42,979 bases of DNA from Vitrella brassicaformis. Its lineage: Eukaryota; Sar; Vitrellaceae. The notes beneath the pieces are model-generated. The model ran no database searches. It was not told the DNA's origin and was given only the letters and a program-made list of their open reading frames with translations. Made by a program: the position numbers and the translations under genes. The stretch's first letter is position 1. The number at the start of each line of letters is the position of its first letter. The stretch spans positions 1 through 42,979 of the forward strand of contig CDMY01000612.1 of assembly GCA_001179505.1 (NCBI GenBank), in the 5' to 3' direction. Below are positions 34,748 through 42,979 of the stretch, piece by piece.

Positions 34748-37410
34748 ATGCGGTCAGATCAGCTCAAGGATAGATGCGAAGATGCCAAGAAGATGCTGTC
34801 AGGTAGTCTCTTCCTTCACCGTTTTTCCCACTTCCCCTGCAAGCTTAGCTTGCGAGATGCGAGCTTACAAGAGGAAAAGGTGATCCAGCCGTCCTTTGCG
34901 CAGATCATGTTCACGTGGTGGACGGACAAGCCGCCGAGAGAGAGCAACAAGAAGGACAAGCCCGAGAGGAACGAGCAGCCTCATGACTGGGATGCAGCCG
35001 AGCTGCTCACTGTCCTCCTCTGGTCGGGCGGCACCTTCGCAGTCCTGCTGTGGATTGCAAGCTACCTCAGGCGGCGGGACGGTGGCGACAATGCAGCTGA
35101 CTCATCATCGCCACGGCGGCTGCAGGAGGAGACCTTCACCTTCCTCATGCGGCTGCTGTCCTGCTCGCAGGTCAAGCACGTCACCTACCGGGGCGACGCC
35201 ATATACTTTTCCGACTTCAGAGGCCGCAATTATGGTGAGTGAGAAGATGGCTGCACACCCCCATCCCAACAAAGGCCAGAGTTTTCCTATGTTTTGTTGT
35301 GTGCGTGTGTGCGTTGTAGTGACTGGGACCGTCCCTGGCGCCGAGAGCAGCCTCTATGACGAGATCAGGTACGTGCAGCCCATCATTCCTTCAGCCATCG
35401 AACCAGCCATCGCATTGAACTCTGCGTGTGCTTTGATGAAGTCGGAAGGTTCCCGTGGTGCTGTCGGTCCCGATGTCGTTGACGCAGCCCCGGGAGGCCC
35501 TCTCGCCCATGTCGCTAATCTTCGAGGGCCTCTCCCTCCTCATAACACTCGGCGGGCTCCTGTGGATACTCGGGTGAGTGAGTGAGTGAGTGATGACACA
35601 CCGCAGACACCGCGGCCCTGCCCGGATCACCCTTCGCATCTTTGCGTGTGTGGCAGAGAGAGGGGCGGCTGGATGAACCAGTTCAAGGGCAGGAGATTGG
35701 ACAAAAGAGGTGAGAGTTGGATGACAAGCATGAGGCAGAAACGATCGATGAGTATGGCGGCAAACGTTTCTGTCTTCTCCCTTTCGCACACCACACACGT
35801 ACTGTACAGAGCATTCCTCGACTCAGAAGGTCGTTACCTTTTCGGACGTCGCGGGGCACCAGAGGACCAAGGGCGAGATGCAGCAAGTCATCGAATTCCT
35901 CAGAGACCCCGACAGGTGGGTGGGTGCCTATAGTCATCTTCCACCACCTACACACTCACACACAGGCATTCATCCATCCATCCCTCCATGGTATCGCATC
36001 AGCTTTTCGGCTCTCGGCGCGCGTGTGCCGCGTGGCATTTTGCTGGAGGGCCCAAGTGGGACGGGCAAGACGCTGCTCGCGAGGGCGGTGGCGGGGGAGG
36101 CTGGGGTGCCTTTCTTCTATGCGACGGCGAGCTCGTTCGTGGAGATCTATGTGGGCCAGGGGGCTGCAAGGGTGAGGGAGTTTTTTGACAACGCTCGCAA
36201 GAACGCCCCGTGCATCGTCTTTATAGACGAGATCGACGCTCTGGTGAGTGAGTGAGTGAGGGAGGGAGGGAGGGACCATCCATCCATCCATCCGTCTGTC
36301 TGCCCGGTCATCCATCGACTGTCCGTCTGTTCTGTCTCGCTCTTGCCTGTCCTCTCCTGTCCTGCCTGACCTGCCTCTCCTGACAGGGTGTGGAGCGCAA
36401 GATGCTGGCGGCTGCGTCACAGGAATACGTCCAGACGCTCAACCAGGTGAGTGCGGCACTCCTGTCTGCCCGGTCTGTGTGGATGTGTGGTGCTCCCCCC
36501 TCCCTCTCTCCCTACCTCAGCTGTTGAGCGAGATGGACGGCATCGAGAGGGACTTCTCCCTCCACGGCAACTTTGTTGTCGTCATGGCCGCAACCAACAG
36601 GTAGGATGCATCCAGCAAGGGAGGAAATGGGGCTGCTGTCTCTCTTTGTATGTGTGTCTGTCTGTGTGTGTGTGCACATCAGGTATGAGGTGCTCGATGA
36701 GGCCCTGACGCGTCCAGGTCGGTTCGACCGAGTGGTCACCGTCAGCATGCCCACACTCACCGAACGAGCCGGTCAGTCAGTGAGTGAGTGAGTGGGAAGA
36801 CACACAGACACCACACCGACACCACACAGACACCACACAGCACAGCACAGAGAGAACAACACAAGACACACACTCAATGTTTGTTGGTGTGCTGTCGTCA
36901 TATGTCAGAGATATGCCGCATCCACTGCGAGAGGAAGCGCCTGTCGGGCGACGTGGACCTGCTGCAGATCGCCAACCTCACTGAGGGATACACAGGTACC
37001 ACACCACCGACACCACTGCACACCACACACCCATGACATGACATGGATGCAGTCCTTCCTGTCCATCCATCCATCCATCCATCTGACCGTTGTGTGTCCA
37101 CCACAGGGGCAGAGCTGGAGAGCCTCTGCAACGAGGCAGCACTTGCAGCGGCCAGGGAAGGTATGCATATATGTGGGCAAGCCAGCGACTGACGTGTCAG
37201 ACTGTGCGCGCGCGTGTGTGTGGCCCACCCCCTGACCCACCAGGTGCAGGTGCGATGACTCAGGAGCACCTTCTGCGCATGGTTGATGAGTTCCTGGCGC
37301 GGAAGGTGCGGGTGCAGGCGGGGAAGGAGATGGAGATGCTCAACAGCTGGAGGGCAGCCACCAGACGGAGGCACCCGAGCGGGCGGGACTTTATGGATGG
37401 ACAGGACTGA
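34748..37410 (+). CDS. FtsH-like membrane AAA+ ATPase lacking the protease domain
   Basis: There are twelve exons: 34748-35234, 35320-35368, 35442-35573, 35657-35709, 35810-35915, 36003-36243, about 36388-36447, 36521-36600, 36683-36771, 36909-36997, 37107-37161 and 37244-37410. The domain order is FtsH-like. A basic N-terminus that could be an organelle presequence is followed by TM1 ([19 protein letters not shown]), an FtsH-extracellular-type domain ([15 protein letters not shown]) and TM2 ([15 protein letters not shown]), then the AAA+ module ([16 protein letters not shown]). Walker A is GPSGTGKT (Ser for the usual Pro), the pore loop is FVEIYVG and Walker B is [11 protein letters not shown]. 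The SRH arginine fingers are in TRPGRFDR, and the lid ends [18 protein letters not shown]. The protein stops about 45 residues later, with no HExxH metalloprotease domain, so it is proteolytically inactive like plant FtsHi-type proteins. It probably works as a membrane-anchored unfoldase or assembly partner in plastid or mitochondrion; the organelle is inferred. Confidence 0.85.
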
Positions 37411-39075
37411 TCGGCTGTTAAGCCAACCATGCCATACGTACATGCCACCCATGACAGCTTTTCTCTCCGCTTATCCACACACACGGACCCGGAGAGGGGC
37501 AGAGAGGAGGCAGGGAGCTCGAGGCAGGCAGGCAGTGAGGGCGCGTCAATGGAGGAGTGCACAACGGTTGGTTGGTTGTGGAGCACTCACTGTAAGAGCG
37601 GGTTGGTGTGTTCGCAATCGATGTGCCAATGAGTGAGTCGATGGATCAGGCAGGTCCCTCGTCGAGCTGTAGTTACTAGACTAGCCTGCATGTCTTATAT
37701 CACACCATGATCGAGTCCGCCGTGAGAGACAAAGATCGTTACGTACACATCGGTGTTGCCTGCACCTCAGTCACCTCACTGCCCACTTCGCGACACACAC
37801 GTAAGTATGAAAAGACGGGTAGGTCACACACTCATTCACACAGACACACAGACGCCTAGCTAGACACACGCACACGCACAGGCACAGGCGCACACGCATC
37901 TAGACATACTAGAAAAGAGAACGAGATCATGACGCCAGCCAACACACAGCGGGCAGTGCAGTGATGATCTCGTTCAACATACTGTTGTATGGGCTGTGTG
38001 TGTAGACTCTCTGTTTTCAACACACAGAAATGTCATTCGGCTAGCCGGTCAGCCGGTCGGCGCGTCGGTCCATCCATTCCACCGCCGTGGTCCTCCTCAG
38101 GTCGTTCACATAGAAAACGACGCACGCGATCAAAATAAATCTGTTTCTCTGTCTGTCTGTCTGTCTGTCTGTCGATGACCTCACGGATGGAAAAAGCGCC
38201 CGCCCATGAGTCGCTTCGATCATCTCTCAGACGTCTGTCTCAACTCTCGGCTCTGCCTTTCTGCCTTTGTGTCTGCCGGCCCCCCTACTAAGAAACGTCG
38301 AGAACATCGCTCGACCAACAACGATTAAGAAGCTTCATCAAACATGTAACCTTCCACGTGGAGGCGGCCTTGCATGGTACCTTCCCCTCCCTCCCTCCCA
38401 GTCAGTGAGTCGGTCGGTCGGTCAGTGGCCCGCGAGAGCCACAGATAGCCACAGATGTGTTGTGCACGTATCTATAACGATAAACTAGCTGCATCCCCCC
38501 TGTCCGCTTGTCTGTCTGTCTGTCATTTACTCAGCCAGTGGGTGAGGATTGTGAGTGAGAAGTGAGAGTTGACTGAGTGAGTGGTGTGCCTTACTTAGGC
38601 TGCTTCACACCTTACCAGAAGGTAGAAGGTGGTGGTGAGCGGCCGGAAAAAGACCATACATGCCTGCTGCCATCCATCCGATGTATATATTGCCATCAAT
38701 CCGATGTATATATACATCGGATGGATGCGCCGCACGATGGGGTGCACGTGGGTGGTGATCTGATCAACAGCGGAATAACGCATGAATGACATACAGACAC
38801 AGACACAGACACACACGCGTAAAGAGAGAGGGAGAGGGAGAGAGAGACCCTGCTGACAAATGGGCTCAAAACGCCTCCACCCCTCACATCACACACAAAC
38901 AGCCCGCAAGAAAACACATACCAATCATCCCCCCACTCACTCACCCATCCATCCATCCATCCACTCAATGATTCGCGTCGTCCCCCCTTACACAAAAAGA
39001 CAGACGATAGCAAGAAGCAAAGGTCCCCCCAAAAGCAAACGGGGCGTGGGGGTGTTTTGGTCAGCTTAGGCGCCT
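37411..39075. other. Intergenic, no supported gene
   Basis: This lies between the 3' ends of the FtsH-like and phosphate-transporter genes. It contains CTGT repeats (38148-38172, 38508-38524), CA-rich DNA (37795-37895), AGAGAGGG units (38823-38848) and a perfect palindrome at 38699-38722. The small open frames are repeat translations. Confidence 0.5.
38699..38722. repeat. 24-base perfect palindrome with a partial direct repeat upstream
   Basis: Two 12-base halves, ATCCGATGTATA and TATACATCGGAT, form a perfect inverted repeat with no spacer. The left half plus TAT also occurs just upstream at 38677-38690 (ATCCGATGTATATA), giving a direct repeat plus an inverted repeat within 46 bases. It lies in intergenic DNA downstream of the transporter gene and could form a hairpin or cruciform. 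Confidence 0.85.
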
Positions 39076-39223
39076 TCATTGAACGGGGACTGGCACCCTG
39101 CCCCCGATGATATTGGGGGCGTAGGCGCCGAACGAGAATATCAGCGCCGTCACCGCACCTGCAGACAGACAGGCCAGCCATTCGTCAAGTCAGCGGATGG
39201 ATGGATGGATAGATATGTCTCGT

Positions 39224-39260
<37 letters not shown>

Positions 39261-42200
39261 CCCTCTCTCTCTCTTTGCCCACATACGTACGTACCTGCGA
39301 AGATGAGTGTGAGGACCCATGCGCCGAACACGCCGATGAGGAGCTTCCAGTTGACCCCGGCCCTTTTCCATGTGCACATGTGGCCCTGCACAACACACAC
39401 ACACACGTGTGACATTTACTCGTGTATGTATCAGATGCACCGTTGAGCTGCTCGGGTGCCTACCGATTCGCTGTCTGTTTCGGTGAGTCCGACGCCCACG
39501 GTGGCTCCGACCTGGCAGTGTGTGGTGGACAGGGGGATGCCGAGGTTGGAGCCGATGATGATAATCCAGGCAGCACCTAACTCGATACAGAAGCCGCGGC
39601 TGGGCGTTATCTTGACCATCTTGACGCCGATCGCCTTGATCACCTGCACACACACACACACACACAGCCCACCCATTGTGTGCCTTAGAGTATTGACTGT
39701 GCCGTCTGTGCGTCCGTACTCTGTAACCGTAGAGCGCCAGTCCGACAGCGATGCCAGCGCCTCCGAAGGCGAGGACGTACAGGGGCGTCTCGACCTTGGC
39801 GACGGCCGCTCCGGCACTGTAGATACCCAGAATGGCCGCGAAGGGACCCACGGCGTTGGCCGTGTCGTTGCTCCCGTGACCCACGCAGTCGAAACACGCT
39901 GACAACACCTGCACACACATATACAGAGAGGGGCATGTGTGTGTCGCATTCCTCTGTTCATCGTTCATTGGGGATGGTCCTGTGTACCTGGCAAATGGCG
40001 AAGAATCGTTCGGTCCTGCCATCGAACGATTCGGTGGAGTCGTGGATGCGGGCGGCCGCCTTGCTCTCCTGCAGGGCGTCATCGTGCAGGTCCTGGTTGA
40101 ATGGCATCGACTGCAGACAGACAGACAGGCGCACACAGACGGGGAAGTGCTTGTGTGGCAATGTGTCCCATCACATCCGCTCGTTTGCTTACGTACCTCC
40201 CACATCTCCTCCGCGCGCGTCTTTTTCTTCTGCAGTTGGCCGTCCCCCGGCACCCCGGTGGGCTCAGAGTCTACGAGCTGGCCGTCCTTTTGCACACCGA
40301 TCGGCTGGATGGCATTGTGTGCCGAGTAGTGCTGTGGCGGCGTGATGGTTCCTGGGGAGGGGGTGGTCTTCTCGCTCGACCCATTGACCGCGCTCGTGCT
40401 CACGCCCTCCTCTACATCCTTCACCTTCGTCAGCTAAAGACACACACACACACACACACGCACACACACACATATCCCTCCCACCCTCCCTCCCCCCTCC
40501 CTCTGTGTGTGTGTGTGTGTGTGTGTGTGTACCTCAGCGTCCTTCTGGCTCTTGAGCACGTCGGCGTCATACTGCGCGAGGGCGGTCTTAGCCCACCACC
40601 AGATGGGAGCGGTGCAGATGGCGGCCGCCCCGACGGCCATGGCGAGTGTGATGCCCACAGCCGCACCGGGGTTGGACGTCGCCCACTTCTTGACGATGCC
40701 TGAAGCAAGCCACACGGAACAGTATGGCCGTCTGTGCTGGTGGAGAAGGGGCGTGTGTGCATGTGTGTGGCAAGGCGCTTGCGAGGCTTACACGGCTCCT
40801 TCGCGACGTTGTAGCCGAGGTCTTTATCGTACATCATGCACTCGACACCGGCCAGGTACCCGTTGTTCCTTCAGGACACATGGAGGGATGGATGGATGGG
40901 CCCGCACGTGTCTTTTGCGTGTGTGTATTGTGTTATGGTCTGCGGTCTCCCTCCCTCCCTCCCTCCCTCTCTCCGCTGCTTACTTGAAGACCAGGTAAAG
41001 GAAGAAGGTGGCGAACACCAAGAAGAGGAACACGGGGAGCATCCTGCGTGTGGGGGAGGGGCAGGGGTGGTGGCACAAGACACAAGCACCAACATACACA
41101 CATACACACATACACACATACACTCAGGGAGGGACGGGACGGACGGCCACAAAGGCTCTCATCTCATCTCATCCACCCCATCCACCCGCCCGCTTACCAG
41201 AATCCTCGGTTGACCGAGTCCCGGGCCTTCAGCACCAACTCACGAATGATGACGAAGAGAATCGCTGATCGTGATTGACGCAACCAACCAAGCAACCAAG
41301 CAAGAAGAACCCACGATATGTGGACGAACGAGTGGGTGTTGGCAGCGCAGCTCACCTGCTGCGATGCCCGACAGGATGGGCGAGATGAACCACGACGCAA
41401 CGATCATGCCGACCTGGTCCCAGTGGACGGCATTGATGTCACCCGTGGCCATTGAAAACCCTGCACGCAGCACACGCCATGCAGCACGCAAGGCACACAC
41501 ACAAGATGTTGAGTAAGCGAGGCCAGTCGTGCGTGTGTGTCTGTGTGCGCGTGTGTGCGTTGACGTACCCACGATGGAACCTATGATGCTGTGTGTGGTG
41601 GAGACGGGCCACCCGAGGTAGCTCGCCACCATCAGCCACATCCCCGCGCCAATCAGAGCACACAGCCTGCAACCGACCGACCGACCGACAGACACAAAGG
41701 GACATTCACACACATCTTGCACCTGTGTGTGTCTGTCTGCATGGCTGACTCTTTCTCCTCACACACACACACTTACATGCCGAACATGAGCAGCTCCGGG
41801 TTGTCGATGAAGACGTCAAAGTCGACGATCTTCTTGCGCACGGTGTCGGCCACTTGACCTCCAAGGAATGCCGCACCGACGAACTCGAGGATGGCCGACA
41901 GGAAGATGGCCATCTTGAGGTTGATGGCCTTGCTCCCGATACTCGACGCAAACTGATTCGCCACATCGTTGGCACCGATTCCTGCACACAGCCAGGCACA
42001 CCAGCACACAGATAAGGTTGTGTCTCTGTGTGCGCGTGGAGGCCCTCTTTCTCCTCTTTTGGCCCACCAAATGCCATGACGAAGCAGGCAATCCATCCTG
42101 ACACACACCAGACAACAGACAGACACGACTGACACACGTGTGTGTGAGGGAACACCCAACACCAAAAGCATGATCAGGGTCACATGCGACGGGAGGCGGG

Positions 42201-42261
42201 GAGAGATGGGACAGCAAGGGGGCTCACCTGCGACAACGATCCAGTAGTAGTCAGACACCAT
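39076..42261 (-). CDS. Inorganic phosphate transporter, PiT/SLC20 (PHO-4) family
   Basis: About 15 exons on the minus strand start with MVSDYYWIVVAG (42261) and end GGRVPVPVQ and TGA (39076-39078). Both PiT signature repeats are present: GANDVANQFASSIGSKA in the N-terminal half (about 41975-41925) and GSNDTANAVGPFAA in the C-terminal half (about 39875-39835). Each is followed by its partner motif, PVSTTHSIIGSIVG (about 41610-41575) and PLSTTHCQVGATVG (about 39535-39495). About 10-12 hydrophobic segments flank a long hydrophilic central loop rich in Ser/Thr/Pro (40200-40430), as is usual for eukaryotic PiT proteins. The family moves phosphate with Na+ or H+ across plasma or organelle membranes. 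No presequence is evident, so plasma membrane or vacuole is likeliest. All exon junctions I inspected are GT-AG, with TG-rich 3' intron ends. Confidence 0.92.
40434..40532 (-). repeat. Intron with complementary (CA)n and (TG)n ends
   Basis: This 99-base intron of the phosphate-transporter gene starts GTACACACA and continues as an uninterrupted CA run of about 26 bases. A G-rich centre follows, and then a nearly pure TG run up to TCTTTAG. The two runs are complementary, so the pre-mRNA could fold with donor and acceptor side by side. Confidence 0.85.
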
Positions 42262-42505
42262 CTTCACAGACGCCTCCTTGCTCGGGAATGGGCGACGCTG
42301 GAGGGCTCACAGGGCTGCTTGTCTCGAGTGGAAAAGGTCCGTAGGTGGATCAATAGATTTGTGCTTCCCAGATGACAGATCTGTCGTGAGGTGATGTGGA
42401 GGACTCTCAAGTCGAAGCGACGACTGATCTGAGATCCGCTCCTTCAGAACGGTTAAACGCAGAGCTCTAAGGCTAGACGCTCGTGGGACTGGGACGAGTC
42501 GTTAG
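42262..42505. other. Sequence between the transporter start and the RT-like frame
   Basis: This is the 5' flank of the phosphate-transporter gene. It lacks the microsatellites seen elsewhere, and so does the RT-like DNA that follows, so the boundary of the mobile element may lie in this interval. No terminal repeat or target-site duplication can be seen because the element leaves the window. Confidence 0.35.
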
Positions 42506-42979
42506 GCTGGTGGGGCTCAGCCACCGCTAGATGAGTCATTGCGTGCCCGCAGCTATCGTGATCGTGTCTGTCGTAGCCACAAGTCTGCTCGGGCCAGTGC
42601 GTTGTTGCGAGAGGTGACCCTTTCGCGCCGCCACTGCCCTCGCGACTTCTGGCGCTTGCTCTCCCCCCCTGGCACATCATCTCGGTTGCCTGTTGACTGT
42701 CCGTCAGCTGATGTGTTCGCTGGTGCGTTTGCCGAGCTTTTTCAAGGCCTCAATGTACCGTACTTCAATGCAATGTCTCCTGCGCTGGCTGAGCTGCTGA
42801 ATGAGGCGGTGCGTGGCCCGCCTTTAGCAGTCAGCTGGCAGGCACACCAACCCTTCACTTCTGTCGACCTGCATGGTGCCCTGACTAACTGCTCTAAGAC
42901 GAGTGCACCAGGCATGGATGGGATTACTTACTCTGTGGTCCGTCAAGTGGGGGACCCCCTACTGCATGATCTCGCTGCT
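42506..42979 (+). mobile_element. LINE-type non-LTR retrotransposon, 5' part of the reverse transcriptase region
   Basis: A frame of 158 codons is open from just after a TAG at 42503-42505 to the window edge. It reads through a segment typical of the linker before a LINE RT domain (HCPRDFWRLLSPPGT, then SADVFAGAFAELFQGLN), then PFTSVDLHGALTNCSKTSAPG and MDGITYSVVRQVG. The latter is the conserved fingers motif of non-LTR reverse transcriptases (K..APG.DGI.Y...). The catalytic YxDD box would lie beyond the window. The upstream in-frame stop means the element is either 5'-truncated, has a degraded upstream region, or begins with another frame. Codon and base use differ from the neighbours, with almost no simple repeats. 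Confidence 0.75.

Noticed and set aside
42453-42680. 75-codon minus-strand frame at the right edge
   Set aside because: It is antisense to the LINE reverse transcriptase frame, which has a recognisable fingers motif.
1-42979. tRNA or rRNA genes
   Set aside because: I looked for the GGTTCGA-type T-arm with a matching acceptor stem and for rRNA core motifs and found none. GGTTCGACC near 36720 is inside the AAA+ coding exon.

Overview
This is a eukaryotic nuclear window. Every convincing gene is split into short exons by GT-AG introns of roughly 60-350 bases. Introns and intergenic DNA are saturated with short tandem repeats such as (CA/TG)n, (CT/GA)n, CCAT, CTGT and GTGA. One gene encodes a protein with a signal peptide followed by a transit-peptide-like stretch starting at Phe, which fits a secondary (complex) plastid. 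With the repeat-rich introns this suggests a photosynthetic alveolate, and my best guess is a chromerid such as Vitrella. That is inference from style, not a database match.

Layout from left to right. (1) 2-1379, +: 3' part of a multi-pass membrane protein. (2) 2588-5881: arm 1 of a 3.3 kb inverted duplication, carrying an orphan terminal exon and an intact 11-exon gene of unknown function on the minus strand (3210-5822). (3) 5894-9459, +: NHL-repeat plus BTB/POZ protein, head to head with the previous gene. (4) 9460-14623: 5 kb of simple-repeat DNA with no gene I can support. (5) 14624-20450, -: very large PP2C-type (PTC7-like) phosphatase with a disordered N-terminal region, interrupted by a 300-N gap. 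(6) 20904-22355, +: intronless, plastid-targeted HAD-superfamily protein. (7) 23260-24137, -: small secreted protein. (8) 24500-27793: arm 2 of the inverted duplication, holding a broken copy of the arm 1 gene. (9) 27728-34740, -: long ankyrin-repeat/coiled-coil protein; its last exon lies inside arm 2. (10) 34748-37410, +: FtsH-like membrane AAA+ protein with no protease domain; its first ATG is 7 bases from the ATG of the ankyrin gene. (11) 39076-42261, -: PiT/SLC20-type phosphate transporter. (12) 42506-42979, +: start of a LINE-type reverse transcriptase domain running off the window.

The genes do not form a pathway. The main architectural points are these. There are three head-to-head pairs: arm 1 gene/NHL-BTB, PP2C/HAD and ankyrin/FtsH-like. 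The inverted duplication left an intact gene beside an orphan exon in one arm and a damaged gene beside the complete neighbour in the other. Many introns have a CA/GA-rich 5' part and a CT/TG-rich 3' part that could pair with each other. Both N gaps are flanked by the same sequence on each side, so they are probably unmerged contig ends rather than missing DNA.
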